Shown here: positions 23,739-31,349 of the stretch, one piece after another
Position numbering within the stretch: the stretch's first letter is position 1
Layout of the letters: the number at the start of each line of letters is the position of its first letter
Origin: Nocardia pseudovaccinii NBRC 100343
GTDB taxonomy: Bacteria; Actinomycetota; Actinomycetes; Mycobacteriales; Mycobacteriaceae
Length of the DNA: 32,800 nt
Direction: 5' to 3'
NCBI RefSeq assembly: GCF_001613225.1
Contig: NZ_BDBY01000003.1
Location: 1-32,800 of the forward strand
Notes under the pieces: generated by a model
What the model saw: only the letters and a program-made list of their open reading frames with translations
The model's database searches: none
Told to the model about the DNA's origin: nothing
Translations under genes and position numbers: made by a program

Positions 23739-24592
23739 CGGATGCGGTGAATCGCCAGCCGCGCGGCTGCGCCGATCGCATGATCCACCTCGGGCAATCG
23801 CTGGGCCAGCGTATCCGCCCTGGTGAATACCGCTACGGCATAACGACTTCCACCGGGGTAGGCCACCACCCCGATCTCATTGCGAATCGCGGGCAGTGAT
23901 CCGGTCTTGCCCCACACCGACACCTCCGACGGGAAGGCCGCGGCGAGCCGGTGCCAGTTGAGCTGCTGGCCCATGAGCTGGCGTACCCAACGGCAGGCGG
24001 CAGGATCGCCCGCGAGGTCCTGGCCGAGCAGAGTGAGCAGCCGAGTCATATCGCGCGGCGTGCTCGCGGTCGTGCGCAGCGGGTCCATGGCCCGGGTGGC
24101 AAGCACTTCCGACACACTGAGAGTCGGGAAACGACGCGCGAATTCGGCGGTGTCGGATGCGCCGATATCCTCCGCCATGGTCTGGACGACATACCTGGGC
24201 GAGCCGACGATCCGCGTCTCGGTGAGCCCCAATTCACGCACCAGCGAGCGCACATTGTCCAGGCCGACGCGATCGAAGAGCAGGTCGGCGGCAGTGTTGT
24301 CGCTCACGGTGAGTGCGAAGAACGCCGCATCGCGCAGGCTGAATTCGACATCGTCCAGGCATCCGGCGGTGCCGACGCCACCGAGCCGGTCCGCCGCGCT
24401 CGCCCGGACCCGATCGGTCGGGTCGAGCTGGCCCGCGACCACCTGACGGGCGAACTCCAGCACCAACGGCACCTTCACCACCGATGCCAGCACCACCGGT
24501 TCATCGGCGCCGAGCCCCACCGCACCGGCGCAATCGAAACATCGGGCGTGCACCCAACCGCGCACACCGGCCTTACGGAAGATCTCCTCCAC
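23690..24592 (-). CDS. Class A beta-lactamase-fold serine hydrolase, no signal peptide
   Basis: A 300-residue protein of the serine beta-lactamase-like superfamily. SxxK is at S37-K40 (ASVVKVP), SDN at 97-99 (VSDNTAADLLFD) and KTG at 229-231 (VWGKTGSL). I see no omega-loop ExELN with the deacylating Glu166; the region reads SEVLATRAMDPLRTTASTPRDMTRLL. No export signal precedes the SxxK serine. A true drug-hydrolysing enzyme is therefore doubtful, and a cytosolic esterase or peptidase role is possible. The frame could begin at TTG 24601; GTG at 24592 has a GGAAG box and is preferred. It overlaps the LysR gene tail-to-tail. Confidence 0.8.
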   Translation of the reverse strand: MEEIFRKAGVRGWVHARCFDCAGAVGLGADEPVVLASVVKVPLVLEFARQVVAGQLDPTDRVRASAADRLGGVGTAGCLDDVEFSLRDAAFFALTVSDNTAADLLFDRVGLDNVRSLVRELGLTETRIVGSPRYVVQTMAEDIGASDTAEFARRFPTLSVSEVLATRAMDPLRTTASTPRDMTRLLTLLGQDLAGDPAACRWVRQLMGQQLNWHRLAAAFPSEVSVWGKTGSLPAIRNEIGVVAYPGGSRYAVAVFTRADTLAQRLPEVDHAIGAAARLAIHRIRHDLPNTTFHGRCATS

Positions 24593-24630
24593 GACTGCCA
24601 AGCTTCCACACGAGACAGCTCCGAGTCAGC

Positions 24631-24661
24631 TTGACTCTCCCGCCGATGGAGGGTTCACGCT
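24631..24661 (+). promoter_or_regulatory. MerR-type promoter/operator before the GyrI-like gene
   Basis: TTGACT at 24631-24636 is followed by a 19-bp spacer containing the dyad CTCC-N7-GGAG, then CACGCT at 24656-24661. An over-long spacer filled by a dyad is the hallmark of MerR-activated promoters. The gene 38 bp downstream encodes a GyrI-like domain, the ligand-binding fold of BmrR-type MerR proteins. No merR gene lies in this window. Confidence 0.55.
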
Positions 24662-24698
24662 GGTCACCGTCCGAGATTTCGATACCGAAGGGCTCACG

Positions 24699-25253
24699 AT
24701 GAAACTCGATCTGGCCAAGAGCGACCGGCACTACTACGACGCCACCCGGGATCCCGAACTGCGCACCTTCGACACCTACGGCTATCTGACGGTCACCGGC
24801 TTCGGCGCACCCGGCGGCGAGCGGTACACCGAGGCGGTGCAGACGCTGTACCGAACCGCTTACGGCGCCAAGAAGATCGCCAAGGCGGACGGCCAGGATT
24901 TCGTGGTGCCGAAGCTGGAGGGCCAGTGGTGGGTGAACTCGGATGAACCGCCGCTGTCGGTGCCGCGCGAGCAGTGGCAGTGGAAGCTGATGATCCGCAT
25001 GCCCGAGGTGGTCACCGCCGAGATGGTGTCCGGGGCGACATTCGAGCGGCTGACCGAGGGGGAGGCGATCCAGGTCATGCATATCGGACCGTATGCCACC
25101 GAACCGGAGACGCTGGCCAGGATGGAAGCGTTCATGACCGCCGAGGGATTGCTCATGAACGGCCGCCATCACGAGATCTACCTGTCGGATCCGCGCGAAA
25201 CCCCCGGCGCGAATACCCGCACGATCCTGCGTCATCCCGTGCGTCGCGCCTGA
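24699..25253 (+). CDS. GyrI-like small-molecule-binding domain protein
   Basis: A 184-residue protein with the GyrI-like (SOUL-GyrI) pattern. The start contains YLTVTGFGAPGGERYTEAVQTLYRTAYGAKK, the middle EGQWWVNSD and WKLMIRMPEVV. The C-terminal repeat has EGEAIQVMHIGPYATEPETLARMEAFM and ending HEIYLSDPRE. Stand-alone members bind or, in some cases, hydrolyse small cationic or cyclopropanoid compounds. The ATG at 24699 has a GAAGGG box. It is divergent from the beta-lactamase-fold gene and behind a MerR-type promoter, which suggests drug or toxin induction (inference). Confidence 0.88.
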   Translation: MKLDLAKSDRHYYDATRDPELRTFDTYGYLTVTGFGAPGGERYTEAVQTLYRTAYGAKKIAKADGQDFVVPKLEGQWWVNSDEPPLSVPREQWQWKLMIRMPEVVTAEMVSGATFERLTEGEAIQVMHIGPYATEPETLARMEAFMTAEGLLMNGRHHEIYLSDPRETPGANTRTILRHPVRRA

Positions 25254-25274
25254 GATCTACTGTGCGGCAAGCGG

Positions 25275-25841
25275 TTACCAGGCTCGTCCGAGATAGCCGA
25301 GCAGTCGGCGGTGCGCGGGCGCGTCCGCCGGTACCGTGACCTCCTCGTCGAACATCCCCGGCTTGCGGAACCCGTCGAGTCCGCCCATGGCGTGCATGGT
25401 GGTCAGCAGTTCGGCGCACAATTCGTCATCGGCGAGGTCGGGGCGATCGATGGCCACCGCGATATCGACGGCGTGCGCGACGACCTCGGTGAGATGGACC
25501 ATAGCGGCCGCCGGACCGGGGAGCTCGCCGAGTGCGATGCGCACGGTGCCGGTCAGGGCGTCGGGGCGATGCCAGGCGGCGCGGTCCACCTCGGCGGCCG
25601 CGGCGAACGCGCCCTGCGGATCGATGCCGAGCCAGTCGTCCTCGAGTCCGGCGCCCGCATCGGTCCCGCTCACCCCGGCCGCGAACCGGTGCATATTGCC
25701 GACGGCGTGATTGAGCACCGCGTGCACGTCCCAATCCTGACACGGCGTCGGCGCCGCGAGCCGGTCGCCGTCGACGGCGGCGATCACGATCGCACCCGTC
25801 ATATCCAGTGCGCGGTCGATCTGTCCGATCACATTGTCCAT
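25275..25841 (-). CDS. TIGR03086 family DinB-like metal-binding protein
   Basis: A 188-residue protein of the mycothiol-dependent maleylpyruvate isomerase N-terminal/DinB-like group. Family marks are TPCQDWDVHAVLNHAVGNMHRFA with the first His ligand, and HLTEVVAHAVDIAVAIDRPD with the other metal ligands. The C-terminus FDEEVTVPADAPAHRRLLGYLGR is also typical. Such four-helix proteins act as mycothiol S-transferases or are of unknown role. ATGs lie at 25847 and 25841; GAAGG is six bases from the second, so 25841 is used. It is convergent with the GyrI-like gene, with 21 bp between. Confidence 0.88.
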   Translation of the reverse strand: MDNVIGQIDRALDMTGAIVIAAVDGDRLAAPTPCQDWDVHAVLNHAVGNMHRFAAGVSGTDAGAGLEDDWLGIDPQGAFAAAAEVDRAAWHRPDALTGTVRIALGELPGPAAAMVHLTEVVAHAVDIAVAIDRPDLADDELCAELLTTMHAMGGLDGFRKPGMFDEEVTVPADAPAHRRLLGYLGRAW

Positions 25842-25999
25842 GGGCATCCTTCGCTCGAAGCGTCAGCAGAAGAGTTAGCACAACCAGGTGACATCCAAAC
25901 TCGATCCAACGCCGCCCATGTCACGGAATCCAGCACGGCAAGGACCCGAAAGGGTTGCGCCGATTCCTTTCCGGATCGAATGCACCGAGATGCGAACAG

Positions 26000-26094
26000 C
26001 CCTATCGAATTCCGCCCGCGGCGCGGACCGCCAGCCGATAGGGCCGACGGTCCGCGGTGACGTACGCGAAACCCGTTATCCGAGAACCGGATAA
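26000..26094 (-). terminator. Cluster of inverted repeats after the flavin oxidase
   Basis: Three dyads lie at the 3' end of the minus-strand oxidase gene. TTATCCG-N5-CGGATAA at 26076-26094 overlaps its stop codon. GCGGACCG (26023-26030) pairs with CGGTCCGC (26048-26055). CCCTATCG (26000-26007) pairs with CGATAGGG (26036-26043); these last two are interleaved, so they are alternative structures. A terminator is likely. The rest of the 25848-26075 gap shows no gene. Confidence 0.4.
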
Positions 26095-27386
26095 TTGGCG
26101 CGGATCACCGACAGTGGGTCGCGCGCCCGCTTGATCTCCCGCAACCGCGCCAAGGTCGACGAGTCGAATGCCGCGGCGGCCGTTTCCTCCGGGCTGAGGA
26201 AGGTGTAGGGCTTGAGCCCGCTGATGTGCGCGCCGATCGCATCGACGATCTCGGCCCGCCGGGCCTTGACCGCCTCGATGATTTGCGGAAGTCCGAGCCC
26301 CAATGCGTAGAGCAGATAGGGCTCGGTGACCGGTCCGCGCGCGCCACCGTCCGCGCCCGCCCTGGCGAATGCGCCGCCGAGATGGCGGATCTGGATATCG
26401 ACCAGCGGTGCGACCGGCTCGTCGAGCAGGGTCTTCACCACCGCGTCGCCGAGGTCGGTGAGCAGTTCGGCGCGGGACAGCGACGGGCTGGGATCGGTTG
26501 GCTCCGCGGTGATTTCGCCGAGATTCGCCACCGACAACGCGCCGCGCTTATCGGCGAGCGGCCCGTCGATCGCGTCCAACCGGGTCAGCAGGGACCGGCC
26601 GACCTCGGGATCGCCGAGGTAGGTGACATCCAGCGCGACCATCGGCGGCGCATCCGGGAACTGGAACCGGTGGAACCACACCGACAGTTCGTCGGGCGCG
26701 TCGGCGGTGATCTCCTGGAATGCCTCGAAGACCTCCCCCGTGCGCGCACCGTGCCACATCACCCGCCCGCCGTAGAGCCCCGGCGCCGGAAAGAGGTCGA
26801 ATTCGAGCGCGGTCACCACCGCGTAATCGCCGCCGCCGCCACGCAATGCCCAGAACAGCTCCGGATCGCTCGCGGCGGTCACCCGCGTCCGCGCGCCCTC
26901 GGCGTCGACGATCTCGAAGGCACGCACCGCATCCGAGGCCCAACCGTGCTTGCGGCCGAACCAGCTGAGCCCGCCCCCGAGGGTGTATCCGGTGACGCCG
27001 ACCACCGGATTGCTGCCCGCGAGTCCGGTCAGTCCGTGCGCCGCGGCCGCGGTCTGTACCGAGCCCCAGTTCGCGCCCGCGCCCACCTTCGCCACCCGCC
27101 GCTCGGCATCGATCTCGACGCTGTCCAGTCCCCCGGTGCGCAGCAGGATCGCGTCCGCCACCCCGCCTGCGGCGCCGTGCCCGGTCGGCTGCGCGATGAC
27201 AGGCACCCCGGCTCGACGCGCGTGTGCCACGACCGCCGCGACGTCATCCGCATCACCGGCCCGCACCACCGCGGCGACCGGCTGGGTGACCGTCAAGGTC
27301 CACGGCCGCGCCACCGCCTCGAAACCAGCGTCACCCGGCACCAGCACCCGGCCGGATAGTTCAGCGCGCAGATCCTCGAATGTCAT
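26076..27386 (-). CDS. FAD-linked (PCMH/VAO-type) oxidoreductase
   Basis: A 436-residue flavin oxidase. The FAD-binding type 4 domain (about residues 33-205) contains AQPTGHGAAGG with H70, the likely site for covalent 8-alpha-histidyl FAD. It also shows AKVGAGANWGSVQ, GSNPVVGVTGYTLGGGLSWFGRKHG and LFWALRGGGGDYAVVTALEF. The second covalent Cys of bicovalent berberine-bridge enzymes is absent. The C-terminal end (RDPLSVIRANYPVLG) replaces the usual NPxN-rich BBE motif. The ATG at 27386 has GAGGA seven bases upstream. Substrate is unknown; oxidation of a sugar or natural product is common in the family. Confidence 0.88.
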   Translation of the reverse strand: MTFEDLRAELSGRVLVPGDAGFEAVARPWTLTVTQPVAAVVRAGDADDVAAVVAHARRAGVPVIAQPTGHGAAGGVADAILLRTGGLDSVEIDAERRVAKVGAGANWGSVQTAAAAHGLTGLAGSNPVVGVTGYTLGGGLSWFGRKHGWASDAVRAFEIVDAEGARTRVTAASDPELFWALRGGGGDYAVVTALEFDLFPAPGLYGGRVMWHGARTGEVFEAFQEITADAPDELSVWFHRFQFPDAPPMVALDVTYLGDPEVGRSLLTRLDAIDGPLADKRGALSVANLGEITAEPTDPSPSLSRAELLTDLGDAVVKTLLDEPVAPLVDIQIRHLGGAFARAGADGGARGPVTEPYLLYALGLGLPQIIEAVKARRAEIVDAIGAHISGLKPYTFLSPEETAAAAFDSSTLARLREIKRARDPLSVIRANYPVLG

Positions 27387-27483
27387 TGGTATTTCCTCAC
27401 TTCGCAGCCGTGCCCGAAAGCACCTGCGGCCCGTGGATCGCGCCGCGACTACCCCAATGACGAAACAGGAGCGGCAAATGTAA

Positions 27484-27516
27484 CAGCGGCCGCCTGAGCT
27501 TCTCGGACGGCCGCTG
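27484..27516 (-). terminator. Terminator after the mca operon
   Basis: CAGCGGCCG at 27484-27492 and CGGCCGCTG at 27508-27516 form a perfect 9-bp stem, with further GAG/CTC pairing inside the loop. On the minus strand it is followed by GTTACATTT. It ends six bases after the stop of the small membrane-protein gene. Confidence 0.65.
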
Positions 27517-27521
27517 CGAAA

Positions 27522-27791
27522 TCAGGTTTTATCAGGCCCTTCGTCGGACTCGACGTTCTCGTTGTCGAGCCGGGCGACACCGGGTTCGGTGCCCTCGTCC
27601 GCCGCCTGATCCGGTTCCGGATGTTCGGGCTCGAAGGTCGCGGGCAGGCCCTTGATGTGCCGGTTCATCGACCGCACCAGCAGCACGGTCCCGGCGAGCA
27701 ACACCAGGATGATCACCAGTCCGAGCGGCGACGCCTTGCCGAATTCGGGTCCGGTGGGCGTGCCGGGAGATTGCGCGAGGAGAACCAACAT
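27522..27791 (-). CDS. Small single-TM protein downstream of mca (Rv1083-like)
   Basis: An 89-residue protein with a short extracellular start (AQSPGTPTGPEFGKASP), one TM helix (LGLVIILVLLAGTVLLV), a basic flank (RSMNRHIKGLP) and a strongly acidic cytoplasmic tail. Size and position match Rv1083, which follows mca in M. tuberculosis as I recall. Its ATG shares one base with the mca stop (TGATG), so translation is coupled. The upstream open frame to 27887 lies inside mca and is rejected as start. Function unknown. Confidence 0.82.
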   Translation of the reverse strand: MLVLLAQSPGTPTGPEFGKASPLGLVIILVLLAGTVLLVRSMNRHIKGLPATFEPEHPEPDQAADEGTEPGVARLDNENVESDEGPDKT

Positions 27792-28675
27792 CACTGGTGC
27801 TCGTCTTCGATACCGGCGAACAGATCGGTCTCCGGCCGCGTGGAGTCGACCCTGGACTTGGCCAGTTCGAACTCCTCGGTCGGCCACAGCCGCTGCTGCA
27901 TTTCCATCGGAATCGCGAAGAACGCGCCGTTGGGATCGATCTGGGTGGCGTGCGCGCGCAGGGCGTCATCGCGCTGCGGGAAGTACTTGGCGCACTCGAT
28001 CTGGGTGGTCACCCTGGTCATGCCGTCCGGACGGCCCTGCCGGTAGGCGCGCGTCCGTTCCAACCACTCCTGTAGCGGAAACGGCTCACCGATCCGCTCG
28101 TATTCGGCGGCGAAGACATCCAGGCGGGCCATGGTGAAACCGTGGTCGTAGTAGATCTTCAGCGGCTGCCACGGCTCGCCCGCATCCGGGAAACGATCCG
28201 GATCACCCGCTGCCTCGAACGCGGCCATCGACACCTCGTGGCAGCGGATGTGATCGGGATGCGGATAGCCGCCGTTCTCGTCATAGGTGGTCATCACATG
28301 CGGCTTGAATTCGCGCACCACGCGGACCAGCGCCTCGACGGCTTCGTCCAGCGGGACCAGCGCGAAGCAGCCCTCGGGTAGCGGCGGCGGCGGATCGCCC
28401 TCGGGTAGGCCGGAGTCGACGAAACCGAGCCAGGTCTGGCGCACACCGAGTGCGGCGGCCGCGGCCTCCATCTCCTCGCGCCGGATCTCGTCGATCCGCT
28501 CCAGCACGCCGGGGGTGTCCATCGCAGGGTTGAGGATGCTGCCGCGTTCGCCGCCGGTCAGCGTGACGATGAGGACATCGTGGCCCTCGTCGGCATACCG
28601 TGCGGTCGTCGCGGCACCCTTGCTGGATTCGTCGTCGGGGTGCGCATGAACCGCCATGAGCCGAAAGCCACTCAC
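27791..28675 (-). CDS. mca: Mycothiol S-conjugate amidase
   Basis: A 294-residue zinc amidase that cleaves mycothiol S-conjugates to release GlcN-inositol and an AcCys (mercapturic acid) conjugate for export. Zinc ligands are H12 and D15 in HAHPDDE and H142 in YPHPDH. The segments [37 protein letters not shown] and [15 protein letters not shown] are characteristic of Mca rather than MshB. The start is GTG at 28675, giving the N-terminus [12 protein letters not shown] that fits the mycobacterial protein. Presence of Mca proves a mycothiol-using actinobacterium. Confidence 0.96.
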   Translation of the reverse strand: MSGFRLMAVHAHPDDESSKGAATTARYADEGHDVLIVTLTGGERGSILNPAMDTPGVLERIDEIRREEMEAAAAALGVRQTWLGFVDSGLPEGDPPPPLPEGCFALVPLDEAVEALVRVVREFKPHVMTTYDENGGYPHPDHIRCHEVSMAAFEAAGDPDRFPDAGEPWQPLKIYYDHGFTMARLDVFAAEYERIGEPFPLQEWLERTRAYRQGRPDGMTRVTTQIECAKYFPQRDDALRAHATQIDPNGAFFAIPMEMQQRLWPTEEFELAKSRVDSTRPETDLFAGIEDEHQ

Positions 28676-28799
28676 GTCTCGTTCACCTCATCAACCACCG
28701 TCATACCTCGTACTCTCCGCCGCCGGGGTCCGATCTGCCTGTCCCTATAGTTCCATTCGACAGACTTTTGTTCCGACGTACCCCCCGGAGTGAGACGGC

Positions 28800-29240
28800 A
28801 TGAGTGAAACGCCCGGTGACACGCCGATCGACCGACGTGCCGACCGGTACGGAACCACGCCACGCCCGACGCGCCGCTGGATTCCGTTCGCACTCGGCGC
28901 GGTCGTGCTCGCCGCGGGTCTCGGGGTCGCCTACGTCGGCTTCCAGAAGTACGGACCGGAGGACATAGACGCCGAGCAGCTCGGATACACCGTCGTCGAC
29001 GACTCGACCATCTCGGTCCATCTCAAGGTCACCCGCAAGGATCCGCAGCAGCCGGTGGTGTGTTTCGTCCGCGCGATGGCCAGGGACGGGTCCGAATTGG
29101 GCCGTCGCGAGGTGCTGATCGAGCCGTCCGGTAGCGGCACCATCGAGCTGACGACCACCGTCCGCGCCTCCGACCGCCCGGTGTCGAGCAGCGTTTACGG
29201 CTGCAGCGATGACGTGCCGAAGTATCTGCGGGCGGGCTGA
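28800..29240 (+). CDS. DUF4307 family membrane-anchored protein
   Basis: A 146-residue protein with a basic, proline-containing cytoplasmic N-terminus (residues 1-27), one TM helix (WIPFALGAVVLAAGLGVAYVGF) and an extracytoplasmic beta-rich domain with ISVHLKVTRKDPQQPVVCFVRA and a second Cys in SSVYGCSDDVP. The two cysteines may form a disulfide. This is the DUF4307 pattern, equivalent in position to Rv1081c. The ATG at 28800 has GGAG upstream. It is divergent from mca and 297 bp before greA. Function unknown. Confidence 0.85.
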   Translation: MSETPGDTPIDRRADRYGTTPRPTRRWIPFALGAVVLAAGLGVAYVGFQKYGPEDIDAEQLGYTVVDDSTISVHLKVTRKDPQQPVVCFVRAMARDGSELGRREVLIEPSGSGTIELTTTVRASDRPVSSSVYGCSDDVPKYLRAG

Positions 29241-29303
29241 TCCCGGGCAATAAACAACCGAGGCGTCCACAAAATGAACGCCGACCTGCATGTTTGTGAT
29301 TCA

Positions 29304-29312
29304 TGCTAAAAT
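29304..29312 (+). promoter_or_regulatory. Extended -10 promoter for greA
   Basis: TGCTAAAAT, an extended -10 (TGn plus TAAAAT), is an AT-rich island in this GC-rich DNA. No good -35 is seen. Transcription from here would give a leader of about 220 bases before the greA ATG. Confidence 0.5.
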
Positions 29313-29321
29313 GGCGTGATA

Positions 29322-29513
29322 CACGGTTCCGGGGCTCGGAGCCGTGTTTGCTGCATTGGCGGCCAGCGCTGTCAGTTCCGGGTTAGTGAGTTTGCCGGAC
29401 CTGAGGCCTGTCGGGGTTCGATGAACTTCCCCAGGATGGCACTAGCCGTCGGCTGGTGCGTGCCCGCCCCCTGTGGGCACTGCAGCGGATCAGGGAACCC
29501 GGCCTCGGCCGGG
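29322..29513 (+). ncRNA. Highly structured greA leader of unknown class
   Basis: The greA leader can form successive hairpins. CACGGTTCCG/CGGAGCCGTG lies at 29322-29346, and a GTTC-GAT-GAAC stem with flanking G/C pairs is near 29415-29431. CACTAGCC-GTC-GGCTGGTG lies at 29440-29458, GTGCCC/GGGCAC at 29460-29480, and CCCGGC-CTCG-GCCGGG at 29498-29513. The last hairpin ends about 10 bases before the SD. I cannot match the whole to a known riboswitch. An autoregulatory or attenuating leader is possible, as E. coli greA has a leader-derived RNA. Confidence 0.4.
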
Positions 29514-29537
29514 AACAACTACTAGGGAGTGATCGAG

Positions 29538-30032
29538 ATGACTGAGACGCAAGTGACTTGGCTGACCCCGGAGTCGCACGACAGGCTCAAGGGTGAACTC
29601 GACGCGCTCATCGCCAATCGTCCGGTCATCGCCGCCGAGATCAACGAGCGCCGCGAAGAGGGCGACCTCAAGGAAAACGGCGGATATCACGCCGCGCGTG
29701 AAGAGCAGGGTCAGCAGGAAGCGCGCATCCGGCAGCTGCAGGAGCTGCTGAACAACGCCAAGGTCGGCGTCGCGCCCACCAAGTCCGGCGTCGCATTGCC
29801 GGGTTCGGTCGTCAAGGTCTACTACGACGGTGACGAATCCGACACCGAGACCTTCCTCATCGCGACCCGCGAAGAGGGTCTCAACGATTCCAAGCTCGAG
29901 ACCTACTCGCCGAATTCGCCGCTCGGTGGCGCGCTCATCGATGCGAAGGTCGGCGACACCCGTGAGTACACGCTGCCCAACGGCAAGACCATGAAGGTCA
30001 CGCTGGTCAGCGCCGAGCCGTACCACAGCTGA
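29538..30032 (+). CDS. greA: Transcription elongation factor GreA
   Basis: A 164-residue factor that enters the RNA polymerase secondary channel and stimulates cleavage of backtracked transcripts. The N-terminal coiled coil contains [42 protein letters not shown], with the acidic tip residues (the D and E within REEGDLKEN). The C-terminal FKBP-like domain ends [18 protein letters not shown] ... [11 protein letters not shown]. The ATG at 29538 with a GGGAG box is used instead of GTG at 29529, as it fits the mycobacterial N-terminus ([10 protein letters not shown]). Confidence 0.97.
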   Translation: MTETQVTWLTPESHDRLKGELDALIANRPVIAAEINERREEGDLKENGGYHAAREEQGQQEARIRQLQELLNNAKVGVAPTKSGVALPGSVVKVYYDGDESDTETFLIATREEGLNDSKLETYSPNSPLGGALIDAKVGDTREYTLPNGKTMKVTLVSAEPYHS

Positions 30033-30050
30033 TCTCAGGCCTGAGGCCAT

Positions 30051-30095
30051 GAAGAACGGCCGCATCCGGAAAGTACGGATGCGGCCGCTCTTCGT
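30051..30095. terminator. Bidirectional terminator between greA and metB
   Basis: CGGCCGCATCCG at 30057-30068 pairs perfectly with CGGATGCGGCCG at 30076-30087. Flanking GAAGA...CTCTTC extends the stem, and TTCGTTTCC follows. It ends nine bases before the metB stop, so it serves both convergent genes. A separate perfect palindrome, CTCAGGCCTGAG, lies at 30034-30045. Confidence 0.85.
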
Positions 30096-30103
30096 TTCCA
30101 TAT

Positions 30104-31249
30104 CTAGTTCGCCAGTGCCTGTTCGACGTCGGCCAGCAGATCGCTGACGTCCTCGATGCCGACCGAAAGCCGGACCAGATCGTCCGGCACTTCGAGCTGC
30201 GAGCCCGCGGTGGAGGCGTGCGTCATGGCGGCCGGGTGTTCGATCAGCGATTCCACGCCGCCGAGCGATTCGGCGAGGGTGAAGATCTTGGTGCGCGAGC
30301 AGAATTCGTGCGCCGCATCTTTGCCGCCGTTGAGCCGCACCGAGATCATGCCGCCGAAGCGCTTCATCTGCTTGTCGGCGATGGCGTGGCCCGGGTGCTC
30401 GGCCAAGCCTGGGTAGATGACCTGTGAGATGGCCGGATGCCTGGTCAGGAATTCGGCAATGGTTTCGGCGTTGTCGCAGTGCCGATCCATCCGCACCGCG
30501 AGGGTTTTGGTGCCACGCAGGGTGAGGAAGGCGTCGAACGGGCCGGGCACCGCGCCCGCACCGTTCTGCAGGAAGGCGAATGCCGCATCGAGTTCCGGAT
30601 CGTTGGTGATCAACGCGCCGCCCACGACATCGGAGTGTCCACCGAGGTACTTGGTGGTCGAATGCGTGACGATGTCGGCGCCGAGCAGCAGCGGCTGCTG
30701 CAGGTACGGCGTCGCAAAGGTGTTGTCCACCACCAGTTTCGCGCCAGCGACGTGCGCGACCTCGGCCAGTGCCGGAATATCGCCGATGCTCAGCAGCGGG
30801 TTGGTGGGGGTTTCGATCCAGATCAGCTTGGTGTTCGGACGGATCGCGGCGCGCATCTCGTCGACATTGAATACATGCGCGGGCGAATGCTCGATGCCCC
30901 ACTGGCTGAAGACCTTGTCGATCAGCCGGAAGGTGCCGCCGTAGGCGTCGTCGGGGATGACGATGTGGTCACCGGGGCGCAGCGTCGCCCGCAGCGCACA
31001 GTCGGTGGCGGCCATGCCGGAGGCGAATGCGCGTCCGTAGCGGCCCGATTCGAGCGCGGCGAGGTTCGCCTCGAGTGCGGTCCTGGTCGGGTTGCCGGTG
31101 CGGCCGTATTCGTAGCCTTCGCGCAATCCGCCCACCCCGTCCTGGGCGAACGTCGAACTCGCGTAAATGGGCACGTTCACCGCACCGGTCCGCGCTTCGG
31201 GTTCATATCCGGCGTGCACGGCCCTGGTGGAGAATCCCAGCTCACTCAT
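30104..31249 (-). CDS. metB: Cystathionine gamma-synthase
   Basis: A 381-residue PLP enzyme of the Cys/Met metabolism family. It joins an activated homoserine (O-succinyl or O-acetyl) with cysteine to make cystathionine in transsulfuration. The PLP lysine is K200 in THSTTKYLGGHSDVVGG. Other marks are YEYGRTGNPTR, FASGMAATDCAL, DDAYGGTFRL, ETPTNPLL and the C-terminal SLGGVESLIEHPAAMTHAS. Closely related lyases share these, so MetB is favoured by the position beside greA, as in M. tuberculosis. The start is ATG at 31249, with a weak SD. Confidence 0.93.
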   Translation of the reverse strand: MSELGFSTRAVHAGYEPEARTGAVNVPIYASSTFAQDGVGGLREGYEYGRTGNPTRTALEANLAALESGRYGRAFASGMAATDCALRATLRPGDHIVIPDDAYGGTFRLIDKVFSQWGIEHSPAHVFNVDEMRAAIRPNTKLIWIETPTNPLLSIGDIPALAEVAHVAGAKLVVDNTFATPYLQQPLLLGADIVTHSTTKYLGGHSDVVGGALITNDPELDAAFAFLQNGAGAVPGPFDAFLTLRGTKTLAVRMDRHCDNAETIAEFLTRHPAISQVIYPGLAEHPGHAIADKQMKRFGGMISVRLNGGKDAAHEFCSRTKIFTLAESLGGVESLIEHPAAMTHASTAGSQLEVPDDLVRLSVGIEDVSDLLADVEQALAN

Positions 31250-31349
31250 GCGGTCAGCCTAAACCCGGGCGATCGGCGGCCTATCGTCCGGATCATCTGT
31301 TGTGACCCGATCCCCGCTTTCGCGGCGGCGACGGCGGTAGGTTGAGCTC

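Noticed and set aside
25888..26094. A 68-codon plus-strand frame in the gap before the flavin oxidase
   Set aside because: No ribosome-binding site, ends inside the terminator dyads of the opposite gene, and the text looks random.
29322..29537. Cobalamin, SAM-IV or 6C-type RNA in the greA leader
   Set aside because: Individual words (GCCCCCTGTGGG, CAGGGAACCC) look suggestive, but the ordered conserved elements of these classes are not present.
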